Shown: positions 19,943-28,256, counted from the first letter of the stretch. The stretch is DNA of 64,000 nucleotides from Pseudomonas guariconensis (GCF_900102675.1 NZ_FMYX01000001.1:550001-614000); one strand, 5' to 3'. A program made the numbers and translations. Notes: generated by a model not told the origin, from the sequence alone.

Positions 19943-20604
19943 TCGGCGTAGTCATCCCCGCCCACAACGAGGCGCGGCGCCTGGGGCATTGCCTGCGCGC
20001 GGTGAAACGCGCCGCCCTCGAGGCCGAACGCACTGGCCGCACGGTGCAGATACTGGTGGTGCTCGACCGTTGCAACGACGCCAGTGCCGCGATTGCGTTC
20101 CGCCATGGTGTGGCAACCCTGGCGGTGGATGCGGGCAACGTCGGCATCGCCCGCCGCACGGGCGCGGCATGGATGCTCGAACGTGGCGCGCAATGGCTAG
20201 CCTTCACCGATGCCGACAGCCGGGTACCGGCGCACTGGCTACTGTCTCAACTGCAATTCTCAGCCGATGCAGTGTGCGGCACCGTGCACGTCGAGCGCTG
20301 GCAGCCATGGCAAAGCGCAGCCTTGCGTCAGCACTACCGCAGCCGCTACGAAGCCAGGGAGGACCACCGGCATGTCCATGGCGCCAACCTGGGTGTATGT
20401 GCCCAAGCATATGAGCGCGCAGGCGGGTTCGCGCCGTTGCCCGCCCATGAGGATGTACAACTGGTGCGGGCGCTGGAGGCCAGCGGCGCGCAGATCGTCT
20501 GGACGGCCCGACATAGCGTGGCCACCAGCAGCCGGCGCGATAGCAGGGCCCGAGAAGGGTTTGGGGATTACCTGGCGAGCCTGGAGGGTTCGGTCCCAGG
20601 ATGA
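19939..20604 (+). CDS. Family 2 glycosyltransferase, short soluble form
   Basis: The 221-residue GT-A glycosyltransferase starts MIGVVIPAHNEARRLGHCL, with VVLDRCNDAS and the metal-binding FTDADSRVP (DxD-type) near residue 95. It has no membrane segments, unlike polymerising NodC or cellulose synthases, so it probably transfers one sugar to a small acceptor. ATG 19939 overlaps the methyltransferase stop. It is the last gene of the ligD operon and is convergent with ku across a 105-bp gap that contains no clear terminator. Confidence 0.85.
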   Translation: MIGVVIPAHNEARRLGHCLRAVKRAALEAERTGRTVQILVVLDRCNDASAAIAFRHGVATLAVDAGNVGIARRTGAAWMLERGAQWLAFTDADSRVPAHWLLSQLQFSADAVCGTVHVERWQPWQSAALRQHYRSRYEAREDHRHVHGANLGVCAQAYERAGGFAPLPAHEDVQLVRALEASGAQIVWTARHSVATSSRRDSRAREGFGDYLASLEGSVPG

Positions 20605-20709
20605 CGAGGGCCACTTCGCGCACCATCTCAGGCCTCGCCACGAAGGTGCGCGAACTCAGCTGTCGCGGGCGCTGGCGTAGCCTGCGATGGACCGCGATGC
20701 GGCCCTCGT

Positions 20710-21552
20710 TCAGGAAGCCTTGCGCGAACGCTTGGCCGGTTTTTTCTCCGGTGCGGCTTTCTTGCCACCACCGAGGCTGCGCTTGAGCAGTTCGGTAAGG
20801 TCGACGATATCGGCCCCCTTCTGCACCGCCGCGCCTTCGCCCTTCTCCACCACGCTGATCTTGCCCTTGGCGGCTTTTTCCTCGACCAGGTCCAGGATGG
20901 TCTGGCGAAACGCATCGTGATAGTTCTCAGGCGTCCACGGCCCGCTCATGTCTTCGACCAGGCGCTTGGCCATGTCCAGCTCGCGCTTGTCGACCTTGGC
21001 ATCGGTGACGCTTTTGTCCAGTTCCAAGGTCTCCAGGCCACGGACCTCTTCAGGCCAGCGCAAGGTAATCATCACCAGTGCCTCGTCCAGCGGCCGCAGC
21101 AGTGCCAGGTGCTGACGGGTATGCAGCACCACGGTGGCCAAGGCCACTTTGCCGGTGCTCTCCAGGGTCTCGCGCAACAGGGCGTAGACCTTACCGCCGC
21201 GCCGGTCGGGGCTCAGGTAGTACGGGGTGTCGAAGTGTTGCAACGGGATGTCGGAGGCATCGACGAACGAGAAGATGTCGATCGTCTGGGTCGCCTCGGG
21301 ACGGGCGTTACGGATTTCCTCCTCGCTGATGATCACATAACGGCCTTTTTCGTATTCCACGCCCTTGACGATGTGTTCCTTGTCGATTTCCTTGCCGGTG
21401 ACCTTGTTCACGCGCTTGTAGCCCACCGGCTCCATGCTGCGTTTGTCCAGCCAGTCGAAGTCGACGCGCTCGGTGCGCACCGCCGTGTTGAGGCTGACCG
21501 GGATGTGCACCAGACCGAAACTGATCGCGCCTTTCCAGATTGCCCGGGCCAT
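20710..21552 (-). CDS. ku: Ku DNA end-binding protein
   Basis: The 280-residue bacterial Ku protein forms a homodimeric ring on DNA ends and recruits LigD. The MARAIWKGAISFGLVHIPVSL start is diagnostic. The core beta-barrel/bridge region runs to about residue 230. The C-terminus is a basic Lys/Arg tail (GGGKKAAPEKKPAKRSRKAS) as in other bacterial Ku proteins that bind LigD and DNA. It is encoded convergently to the ligD operon, so the two partners are not co-transcribed. A 47-residue Cys-rich protein gene lies directly upstream on the same strand. Confidence 0.96.
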   Translation of the reverse strand: MARAIWKGAISFGLVHIPVSLNTAVRTERVDFDWLDKRSMEPVGYKRVNKVTGKEIDKEHIVKGVEYEKGRYVIISEEEIRNARPEATQTIDIFSFVDASDIPLQHFDTPYYLSPDRRGGKVYALLRETLESTGKVALATVVLHTRQHLALLRPLDEALVMITLRWPEEVRGLETLELDKSVTDAKVDKRELDMAKRLVEDMSGPWTPENYHDAFRQTILDLVEEKAAKGKISVVEKGEGAAVQKGADIVDLTELLKRSLGGGKKAAPEKKPAKRSRKAS

Positions 21553-21562
21553 GGCTTAGCTC

Positions 21563-21706
21563 CTAGGTTCCAGGTTCAAACGGTTGACCGGGCCGGCAGT
21601 AGCGCAACGCGCCACAACGCTCGCAGCATTGGCACTGCAGCCCGGGGAATTCACAGGTCAGGACGGCGCCCCACTGGCAGCCGCGCAACAGGCAGATGAA
21701 GCTCAT
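21563..21706 (-). CDS. 47-residue Cys-rich small protein upstream of ku
   Basis: A short frame missed by length cut-offs. AAGGAGGTGGCTG precedes the ATG at 21706, a near-perfect Shine-Dalgarno. The 47-residue product has seven cysteines (CLLRGC, TCEF, CQCCERC, RYC) in a pattern like a small zinc- or metal-binding knuckle. I recall pseudomonad annotations of a PSPA7_2676-type Cys-rich small protein that look like this. It stops 10 bp before the ku start, so it probably heads the ku transcript. Function unknown. Confidence 0.72.
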   Translation of the reverse strand: MSFICLLRGCQWGAVLTCEFPGLQCQCCERCGALRYCRPGQPFEPGT

Positions 21707-21789
21707 CAGCCACCTCCTTGGCCCTGAGCACCTACAGGGCCCTTACTTTCAGGGACTGCACGGCGCCGGGAAGGTTTACTCGCGCTGGC

Positions 21790-22695
21790 TCATGGAAGCG
21801 GGTTGCCGCCAGTGACACCGAACACCTCACCTGTGATGTAGCTCGACTCCTGGGAAGCCAGCAGCACATACAGCGGCGCGCACTCCGCTGGCTGGCCGGG
21901 GCGCTTCATCGGGGTCTGCGAGCCGAACTCTGGGATTTTCTCCGGGGGCTGGCCACCGCTGGGTTGCAACACGGTCCAGATCGGCCCAGGGGCGACGGCA
22001 TTGACCCGGATGCCACGCTCGATGACCTGCTTGGCCAAAGCCTTGGTGAAGGCCACGATGGCGGCCTTGGTGGTGGCGTAGTCCAGCAAGGTGGCCGACG
22101 GCTGGTAGGACTGGATCGAGGCGGTGTTGATGATGGTCGCGCCGGCCGGCATCAACGGCACCGCTGCCTGGCACAGCCAGAACAACGCATAGACATTAGT
22201 CTTGAGCGTGTGATCGAACTGCTCGTGGCTGATCTGGCTGATGTCCTTGCGGGCCTCCTGCTTGCCGGCGACGTTGACCAGGATGTCCAGGCCGCCCAAC
22301 TGCTCGTGGGCCTGATCGACCAGTTCGCTGCAGAAACGCTGGTCTTTCAGATCGCCCGGCAGAGCGATGGCCTTGCGCCCTTCGGCCTCGATCAGCTTGA
22401 TCACTTCGCGTGCGTCGGCCTGCTCGATGGGCATGTAATTGAGTGCGATATCAGCTCCCTCGCGGGCAAAGGCGATCGCCACGGCGCGGCCGATCCCAGA
22501 GTCGGCACCGGTGATCAGCGCCTTGCGTCCGGCCAGGCGGCCGAAGCCTTTGTAGGTGTCCTCGCCGTGGTCGGGCTTGGGCTGCATGTTCGCATCCAGC
22601 CCCGGTGGGGCCTGGGTCTGGTCGGGGAATGGCGGGTGCGGATACTGAGTCAGCGGGTTCTGCATGCTGAACTGGTCGCGGGGTTTGTTGGGCAT
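21790..22695 (-). CDS. SDR-family oxidoreductase (YghA-like, stress type)
   Basis: The 301-residue short-chain dehydrogenase has the extended N-terminal segment typical of YghA-like proteins. The nucleotide motif [20 protein letters not shown] is near residue 55, and the catalytic YATTK (Tyr-x3-Lys) near residue 210. It probably reduces aldehydes or quinones with NAD(P)H. ATG 22695 is chosen because GAGGAGGCGCACC lies immediately upstream; the in-frame GTG at 22710 falls inside that ribosome site. Homologues in pseudomonads are often stress or stationary-phase genes, fitting the neighbourhood. Confidence 0.88.
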   Translation of the reverse strand: MPNKPRDQFSMQNPLTQYPHPPFPDQTQAPPGLDANMQPKPDHGEDTYKGFGRLAGRKALITGADSGIGRAVAIAFAREGADIALNYMPIEQADAREVIKLIEAEGRKAIALPGDLKDQRFCSELVDQAHEQLGGLDILVNVAGKQEARKDISQISHEQFDHTLKTNVYALFWLCQAAVPLMPAGATIINTASIQSYQPSATLLDYATTKAAIVAFTKALAKQVIERGIRVNAVAPGPIWTVLQPSGGQPPEKIPEFGSQTPMKRPGQPAECAPLYVLLASQESSYITGEVFGVTGGNPLP

Positions 22696-22867
22696 GGTGC
22701 GCCTCCTCACTTGGCCAATCGATGGGTCACTAAAGCTTTCGAGGCGGCGTCAGGATCGAAGGTTTGTTCGGCCCGTCATACGCACCGACGGGTGGTAAGG
22801 CGCAACGGTCTGAACCATTTGCCCGAGGCCGGCGTCCATCGCAAAAGGCTCCAACGAGGCAACCCCG

Positions 22868-23371
22868 ATGCGCGAAGACCCTGTGCAGCACGTATTGGAT
22901 TACCTGAAACGACACGCCCTGGTGCTGACCACCGCCGAATCCTGCACCGCCGGGCGCATGGTCGCGTTGCTAGCGGAACATCCCGGCGTGGGCGAATCGC
23001 TGGAAAGCGGCTACGTGGTCTATTCACCCAAGGCCAAGCAACGGCTGCTTGGGGTGAGCCCGGTGACCATCGAACGCTACGGCCTGACCAGCGAGGCCGT
23101 GGCCTGGGAAATGGCCCTCGGCGCGCTCAAGGACAGCACTGCCAACGTGGCCATCGCCACCACCGGCGTGGCCGGCCCGGACGGCACCGACGGTATCGCA
23201 CCAGGCACCTTGTGCTTTGCCTGGGCGTTTCAGGATGAATCGATTGCCGTGTTCACCCGCAGCCAGCGCTTTTTCGGCGATCGCACCGAAGTGTTGCGCC
23301 AGGGCGCGCTGTATGGCCTGACGCGGCTACTGCACTATCACGAACGCTGGTTGCGCGGCGAACGCGCCTGA
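22868..23371 (+). CDS. CinA C-terminal domain protein (nicotinamide-nucleotide amidase)
   Basis: The 167-residue stand-alone CinA/PncC domain would hydrolyse NMN to nicotinate mononucleotide in pyridine nucleotide salvage. TTAESCTAGRMVALL (catalytic Ser loop) is near residue 23, YVVYSPKAKQRLLGV follows, and the glycine-rich ATTGVAGPDGTDGIAPGT stretch is typical. It lacks the N-terminal COG1058 domain. It is divergent from the SDR gene and 14 bp upstream of the next gene. Confidence 0.88.
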   Translation: MREDPVQHVLDYLKRHALVLTTAESCTAGRMVALLAEHPGVGESLESGYVVYSPKAKQRLLGVSPVTIERYGLTSEAVAWEMALGALKDSTANVAIATTGVAGPDGTDGIAPGTLCFAWAFQDESIAVFTRSQRFFGDRTEVLRQGALYGLTRLLHYHERWLRGERA

Positions 23372-23385
23372 GCGGAGTCTTGACC

Positions 23386-23892
23386 ATGACCGAGGATGAA
23401 CAGCGCTCACGGCACCAGCCGGTCAAGGAAAACATGGCCATGCAGCAGCGGGTCTGGCGCTTCGAGCGGGTCGGCTGGTACGTGTTGTCCTTGGTGATGC
23501 TGCTGGCCCTGGCGGGGCTGTTTGGCCGTGGCCCGTTGAGCCAGGGCCAAGCCAGCAGCGCCGACGGACGTGTGCAGGTGCAATACGCGCGCTTGAGCCG
23601 CAGCGGCGTGACGGAACACCTGAAGATCACGGTACGTGGCCCGCACAACGGGCAGGTACAGGTCCTGCTGGATGGAGAGCTGTTTCGCGAAGCGAGCCTC
23701 GAGACCCTGCAGCCCCAACCGTTGCGCTCCCGGTCCGAGGGCCAGGGGCTTGCGCTGCAGCTGGAGACCGGCACCGATGGCACCGCGACGTTGTATCTGA
23801 CCCTGCGCGCCGACACGCCTGGGAGCCTGGAAGGCCGTGTGAGCCTGGGGCCGGACAGCGTGGTGCACTTTTCCAGTTTCATCTATCCCTAG
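23386..23892 (+). CDS. Hypothetical membrane-anchored protein, partner of DUF421
   Basis: The 168-residue protein has one transmembrane helix near residues 30-50 (WYVLSLVMLLALAGLFGRGP), a short cytoplasmic N-terminus and an extracytoplasmic beta-rich domain. Start at ATG 23386, 8 bp after a GGAG; the TTG at 23380 is too close to it. The stop is 9 bp before a DUF421 gene; adjacent genes of this kind recur in pseudomonads, so a joint envelope role is likely. Domain not recognised. Confidence 0.7.
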   Translation: MTEDEQRSRHQPVKENMAMQQRVWRFERVGWYVLSLVMLLALAGLFGRGPLSQGQASSADGRVQVQYARLSRSGVTEHLKITVRGPHNGQVQVLLDGELFREASLETLQPQPLRSRSEGQGLALQLETGTDGTATLYLTLRADTPGSLEGRVSLGPDSVVHFSSFIYP

Positions 23893-23901
23893 GGGGCAGC
23901 C

Positions 23902-24345
23902 ATGGACTCGATTCTGCGCGCCGCCGGCATGTACCTTGCCTTGATGCTGCTGTTTCGCATCGCCGGTCGCCGCTCCCTGAGCGACCTGACCACCTTCGAT
24001 TTCGTCTTGTTGATGATCATCGGCGAAGCGACCCAGCAGGCCTTGTTGGGCGAAGACTTTTCCTTCATCAATGCCATGCTGGTGATCGCCACCTTGATCG
24101 TGCTGGACGTCGGGCTGTCACTGGCCAAGCTCAATTCCAGGCGCCTGGCCCGGGTGCTGGATGGCCATGCCACGCTGGTGGTCGAGCACGGGCGTTTTTT
24201 GCATGGGCGAATGCGCAAGGCCCGCCTGACCGAGGATGATGTCCTCGAATCGGCGCGCGACAGCCAGGGTATCGAGACGGTAGAGCAGATCCGCTACGCC
24301 ATTGTCGAACGCAACGGCAAGATCTCGATCATCAAAGAGCAATAA
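23902..24345 (+). CDS. DUF421 / YetF-like membrane protein
   Basis: The 147-residue YetF-family protein has about three N-terminal transmembrane helices, with the signature RIAGRRSLSDLTTFDFVLLMIIGE. A C-terminal cytoplasmic domain (ARVLDGHATLVVEHGRFL, then MRKARLTEDDVLESAR) matches the short form of the family. Function is unknown; in spore-formers such proteins are envelope or spore-membrane components. It is co-directional with the preceding membrane-anchored gene. Confidence 0.85.
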   Translation: MDSILRAAGMYLALMLLFRIAGRRSLSDLTTFDFVLLMIIGEATQQALLGEDFSFINAMLVIATLIVLDVGLSLAKLNSRRLARVLDGHATLVVEHGRFLHGRMRKARLTEDDVLESARDSQGIETVEQIRYAIVERNGKISIIKEQ

Positions 24346-24383
24346 GCCAGATCTCTGGCGTTTGCTTAGACATCCAGCGTCTT

Positions 24384-24405
24384 CTTCGCAGGTTTACCCG
24401 CCAAC
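24384..24405. repeat. Degenerate REP overlapping a stop codon
   Basis: TTCGCAGGTTTACCCGCC resembles a REP palindrome and spans the end of the minus-strand GCS2-type gene, so the last codons (PVGG) and TAA stop of that gene are REP-derived sequence. Confidence 0.45.
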
Positions 24406-25548
24406 GGGGTTCGAAGCGCTCTGCTGGGCGCCTTCTGCCAACACCTGATCGACCACCGCATGCAGGGCCTGGCGCACATCGCGCCCGCCACTTCGGGCCT
24501 GCTCCAGGCAATGGAGCTGGCGGTCGGCGCTGGTGCCTTCGCGCAGGATGCGCTGGGCCTCAAGCGCTGCACGCTGGGCATCCAGCGTGTCCGCCGGGAA
24601 CTGCGCCAGCAGCTGGGCCAGCCAGCCCTCGGCAGTCACCTGCGCCTGATCGTGGACGCCAATGAACTGCCCGTGCCGACCATGGCGCTTGGCCCGCCAA
24701 TAGTTTTCCTGGGTGATCCAGCGCACTTCACGGTTGACCGGCGTGGCGTCGTAGTGGTCCACCGCCAGGCCTTGTACCAGGTGACGGAACAGGCCAGCGA
24801 TACACAGCACATCCTCCAGCCGTGGACAGGCGTCGCAGATGCGCAACTCCACCGTGGGAAACCGCCGCGACGGGCGAATCGCCCACCAGAAGTCCCCTTC
24901 CTTTGCCAAAGCACCGGTACGCTCCAGCAAAGCCCGGTAGCGCTGGTACGCCTCCCAATCCGCCAATGGCTCCGGCAGCTCCATGTGCGGCCACTCGGCG
25001 CAGATCACCCGTCGATAGCTCATGAAGCCGGTATCCTGGCCGCCCCACAAGGGCGATGAAGTGCTCAGCACCAGAAACAGCGGCAGCCAGTACAGCAAGC
25101 GATTGATCAACTGAATCCGATCGCACCCGGGGGGCACGCCCACATGAACATGCAGCCCGGACAACAGGCTGCGCCGGGCCACGTGCTGGTAGTCATCGAA
25201 CACTTGGCGATAGTGCGGTGTGGTCCGGGCGCGCTGGCGCAACCACTGGGCGCTGGGATGGCTGGCGGCGCAGTAAAGGCCAACACCTTCCTGGGCCAAT
25301 GCCTTGCCAAGGCGCTGCCGGCTGTCGAGCAGAAAGCCCTGCGCCTCGTGCAGGTGGGTGAACACCGGCGAGGCGACTTCGATCTGGCTGCGAAACATCT
25401 CCTCGGCAAAATACTTGCCCATGACTTCTCGGCAGCGCCTGGCCACCGCTAGCGAAGGGGTGGCCAGCACCCGCGCGCTGCGCAGGTCCACCAGCAGGTA
25501 TTCCTCCTCGATGCCAAAACTCAAAGGCTGCTGCACGCCCTCACCCAT
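24394..25548 (-). CDS. GCS2/YbdK-family carboxylate-amine ligase
   Basis: The 384-residue protein resembles glutamate-cysteine ligase type 2 (YbdK family) and would form an amide bond from a carboxylate and an amine using ATP. The start FGIEEEYLLVD carries the metal-binding glutamates, with LLSGLHVHVGVPPG near residue 130 and VELRICDACPRLEDV near residue 245. Its start overlaps the upstream methyltransferase stop by eight bases, and it is last in a minus-strand operon with a haem-oxygenase-like iron enzyme. Stand-alone glutathione synthesis is less likely than a dedicated biosynthetic ligase. Confidence 0.85.
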   Translation of the reverse strand: MGEGVQQPLSFGIEEEYLLVDLRSARVLATPSLAVARRCREVMGKYFAEEMFRSQIEVASPVFTHLHEAQGFLLDSRQRLGKALAQEGVGLYCAASHPSAQWLRQRARTTPHYRQVFDDYQHVARRSLLSGLHVHVGVPPGCDRIQLINRLLYWLPLFLVLSTSSPLWGGQDTGFMSYRRVICAEWPHMELPEPLADWEAYQRYRALLERTGALAKEGDFWWAIRPSRRFPTVELRICDACPRLEDVLCIAGLFRHLVQGLAVDHYDATPVNREVRWITQENYWRAKRHGRHGQFIGVHDQAQVTAEGWLAQLLAQFPADTLDAQRAALEAQRILREGTSADRQLHCLEQARSGGRDVRQALHAVVDQVLAEGAQQSASNPVGG

Positions 25549-26494
25549 TGCGTGTCACGGTCAGGGCCACCGCGGCGATGCGCTCGACCCGTTCGTAGCC
25601 CGGTTCCAGCAATTGTTCGCCGAACACGTCCGGATCCACTTCCCGGTATACCCAGCTCCATTGCGGCCCTGCCAGGCGCAGGCGGATGGCTTCGAGCAAG
25701 GCATCGCGTCCCTCGACGATGGCCACCCCCGTATAGAGCAGCAAAGTGCCTGCTGGACTGAGGCGCTCACATGCCTGTTCGACGATGCGCAAGGACAACT
25801 GCGCGCCTAGCGCCCCGCCACCATGGCGATACACGCGTTCGCTGGCATCGAGCATATAAGGCGGGTTGGCCACGATCAGGTCGAATGTGCCGCTGATACC
25901 GTCGAGTAGGTCGCTCGGCTCCACCGAGAGATTGCCCACACCGGCCAGCGCCGCGTTGATGGCGGTGTAGCGCAAGGCCAGCGGGTTGATGTCCACCGCG
26001 CTGACCTGCGCATGCTGCGCGGCACGGGCGATGAGCAAGGCGCCGACGCCGGTGCCGCAGCCGATGTCCACGGCATGTTGCACGGGTTTCGGGGTGCGCT
26101 GCAGGTGGTCATGAATGACCTGGGCGAAGCGGTAGCTGTCCGGGCCGAAGAACACCGCATCACTGGCGTCGGTGGGAAACGCCGAATGCACCAGCAGCAA
26201 GTCGTCCAGGCTCGACCAGCGCACGGTGCTGCGCAGCAGATCACCCTCGCCCGTCAACACTTGGGCCGCCTGCAACTGCTGCAACTCATCGGCCGAGATC
26301 AACCCAGGCGCAAATGGCCGGCTCCAACCGAAGACGTCGCGCAGCGTGCGGGCCCGCTCGCTGCCTTCACGGGCGTTGTTGCGGGCATGGGTTGCAGGGG
26401 TCACGCAGGTGAAGCGATAACCGTCCGCGCGCAGGCGCCGCCCCAGTTGCAGCAGGGCTTGATCGGCCTGGACCTGTTCCGGGTTCAGTTGCAT
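25541..26494 (-). CDS. Class I SAM methyltransferase with NPPY motif
   Basis: The 317-residue protein has an N-terminal extension of about 140 residues, then a Rossmann methyltransferase with AVDIGCGTGVGALLIA near residue 140 and the amide/amine-methylating motif IVANPPYML near residue 208. NPPY enzymes (HemK/PrmC-like, N6-adenine) methylate a planar nitrogen such as a glutamine amide. Its ATG overlaps the stop of the iron enzyme (ATGA, 26494) and its end overlaps the ligase start, so the three are translationally coupled. Substrate unknown; it is not PrmC, which would sit by prfA. Confidence 0.82.
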   Translation of the reverse strand: MQLNPEQVQADQALLQLGRRLRADGYRFTCVTPATHARNNAREGSERARTLRDVFGWSRPFAPGLISADELQQLQAAQVLTGEGDLLRSTVRWSSLDDLLLVHSAFPTDASDAVFFGPDSYRFAQVIHDHLQRTPKPVQHAVDIGCGTGVGALLIARAAQHAQVSAVDINPLALRYTAINAALAGVGNLSVEPSDLLDGISGTFDLIVANPPYMLDASERVYRHGGGALGAQLSLRIVEQACERLSPAGTLLLYTGVAIVEGRDALLEAIRLRLAGPQWSWVYREVDPDVFGEQLLEPGYERVERIAAVALTVTRNG

Positions 26495-27819
26495 CAGTAG
26501 GGCTCCTCCTGGGCAAGGCCAGTGGCCTGGATGTAGGCGCGGGTGGCGCGCAGCCCCTCGGGCGAGGCGTGGCCATTGCCGGCCATGCGCGCGATCAGGT
26601 CTTGCACCGGCGCCTGGTCGAGCGACGCATCATCCGGAGCGAAGTCGAGCTGCCAACTGCCTGGCAGTACGCGACGCACAGCGTTGCCTTCCCAGTGCTG
26701 GGCGATCCAGTCGTGCCACAGTTGCTTCTCGTAGGCGCTGAACACGCCGAACATGGCCGCGTCAGGCCCCTCGATCAATTTCCACAAGCGGCTGTTGGCT
26801 GGATCTTCGCCGCGGCGCACCCAACCGTGCTGCTCGAACGCTTTGAGCAAGCCCGGCATGGCGCCCGGAGCGCTCAGCCACTGATTGAGGGTGCGCCCCT
26901 GCAACCGGCAATGGTCTGAATGCATGCGCTGACCGAACAGGCGCTTGCGCTCCAAGGCAGCGAGCAATTCGCCCTCCAGGTCGAAGCTGGCGATCAGGCT
27001 GGGCGTGTCGGTGTCCAGGTCGTTCAGGCGATAGCCACGCCGGACGCGTCGGTAGAACGCCTCACCCTCTTGCCACGGCCAGAGTTGGCGTAGCGCATGG
27101 ATCGCCTTGCGGGCATGACCGCTGGCGGCATTGTCGATGGTCACATGCAGCTGAAAATAGTGGCCATCGATGCCCAGTTCCGCCAGTTCATGGGTGGTGA
27201 TCAACAGGTGCAACGGGGGTTGCTCGTAGCCCAGGTTGTAGCCGATCACCTCAGGCAGGAAGGCATCGAAGTGCTGTCCCAAAGCCAATTGCAAAGCGCC
27301 CTGCAGATAACGCGCCGAGGGCAAGGGCAACAGCTCCTGACACCCCACACGACTGAGCAGCCGCTGGTAGATCAGCACGTGATTGCAACGCGGGTCGCCC
27401 TCGCCGAGTTCTTCGAGGTAGGTACGAATGAGGCCGTGGTAGCGCGGGTCATGCCAATGATGCAGGACACCCTGCAGCCAAGCACCGTCGACAGCCTTGG
27501 TTGGCGCAACCTGTTGCAAAAACCACAAAGCCTGGGATCGATTGGCAAAGTATCGGCGCGGCCCCCCTTGACGCCGTGCCTGAAGATACAGCGCATACTG
27601 CTCGGCCACGCTGGCGGCACGGCAGGCGGACCAGTGGTCCAGCTGCGCAGGAGAAGCAGGCAGATCATCCGACAGCGCGTCGGCGCGATCGAGTTGGTCT
27701 TCCAGCCACTGCTGGCCATCCGTGCATCGCCCCGCCAACAAGGCCTGGTAGCGCCGCTCCAGGCTCTGGCTCGGGGCCGGCATCACCGGGACGGTGGTCT
27801 CGCAGGTCATCACCCTCAT
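26494..27819 (-). CDS. Iron-containing redox enzyme, haem-oxygenase-like (HDO) fold
   Basis: The 441-residue protein of the iron-containing redox enzyme family has a helical domain with Glu/His/Asp ligand candidates in THELAELGIDGHYF, then LHVTIDNAASGH near residues 210-240, consistent with a non-haem di-iron site. The C-terminal third (YIQATGLAQEEPY at the end) is an extra domain. HDO enzymes catalyse unusual N-oxygenation, C-C cleavage or decarboxylation in natural-product pathways. GAGGAG lies 6 bp before ATG 27819. It is coupled to the methyltransferase and follows a small lipoprotein gene by 16 bp. Confidence 0.8.
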   Translation of the reverse strand: MRVMTCETTVPVMPAPSQSLERRYQALLAGRCTDGQQWLEDQLDRADALSDDLPASPAQLDHWSACRAASVAEQYALYLQARRQGGPRRYFANRSQALWFLQQVAPTKAVDGAWLQGVLHHWHDPRYHGLIRTYLEELGEGDPRCNHVLIYQRLLSRVGCQELLPLPSARYLQGALQLALGQHFDAFLPEVIGYNLGYEQPPLHLLITTHELAELGIDGHYFQLHVTIDNAASGHARKAIHALRQLWPWQEGEAFYRRVRRGYRLNDLDTDTPSLIASFDLEGELLAALERKRLFGQRMHSDHCRLQGRTLNQWLSAPGAMPGLLKAFEQHGWVRRGEDPANSRLWKLIEGPDAAMFGVFSAYEKQLWHDWIAQHWEGNAVRRVLPGSWQLDFAPDDASLDQAPVQDLIARMAGNGHASPEGLRATRAYIQATGLAQEEPY

Positions 27820-27835
27820 GCCTTACTCCTCGCGA

Positions 27836-28030
27836 TCAATTGTCTGGATCCTGGGATGGCATCGGTTGCGATTGGGGAGCAGGCTCGGTGGCCGATTTGT
27901 CAGGTTGTTGCATTTGCAACGAAGGCTTGCTGGGGTCAGCATCCTTCGCCGGGTGGTCGTCGTCGCGATCGAAACAGCCGCCGAGCAGCGTCAGGCCGCC
28001 CAACAGGCAAAGCATTGGAGCTATTCGCAT
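27836..28030 (-). CDS. Small lipoprotein
   Basis: The 64-residue product MRIAPMLCLLGGLTLLGGC has a clear lipobox (LLGGC, lipidated Cys19). A short charged, Pro/Gln/Asp-rich and probably unstructured mature part follows. CCAGGAGG precedes the ATG at 28030. It lies 16 bp upstream of the iron-enzyme gene on the same strand and may be first in that operon. The longer frame upstream is a shadow of the KGG gene. Confidence 0.7.
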   Translation of the reverse strand: MRIAPMLCLLGGLTLLGGCFDRDDDHPAKDADPSKPSLQMQQPDKSATEPAPQSQPMPSQDPDN

Positions 28031-28091
28031 GGCGTGTCCTCCTGGCCAGTTGATCGCAGTGCCAGGCAGGCCCGGCACTGCGTTGCCTTGC

Positions 28092-28256
28092 TTACGAGCG
28101 GCCGCCCTTGCGGCTGGAGTCGCTCGACCGGCCACCGCCGGATTGCTGCCCGCCTTTGCGGCCGGCTTCGGAGGCTTTCTCCCGGTCGTTAGCGAAGTTG
28201 CCTGGGTTTTTCGATCCGCCCTGGCTGCCGCTTTTGCTGGTCTCTTTGTTAGCCAT
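28092..28256 (-). CDS. KGG-repeat small stress protein (YciG/Con-10-like)
   Basis: The 54-residue, Gly/Ser/Lys-rich hydrophilic protein carries NPGNFANDREKASEAGRKGG, the KGG/stress-induced bacterial acidophilic repeat, and a second degenerate repeat. Such proteins are disordered and usually induced in stationary phase or desiccation under RpoS. AAAGACC precedes the ATG at 28256. It is too short for usual ORF calls. Confidence 0.8.
   Translation of the reverse strand: MANKETSKSGSQGGSKNPGNFANDREKASEAGRKGGQQSGGGRSSDSSRKGGRS

Noticed and set aside
21718..23238. 506-residue plus-strand frame
   Set aside because: Antisense to the SDR gene and out of frame with cinA; no ribosome site and shadow-like composition.
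26494..27819. Haem oxygenase proper
   Set aside because: The protein is far longer than HemO-type enzymes and carries di-iron-type ligands, so the HDO iron-enzyme family fits better.
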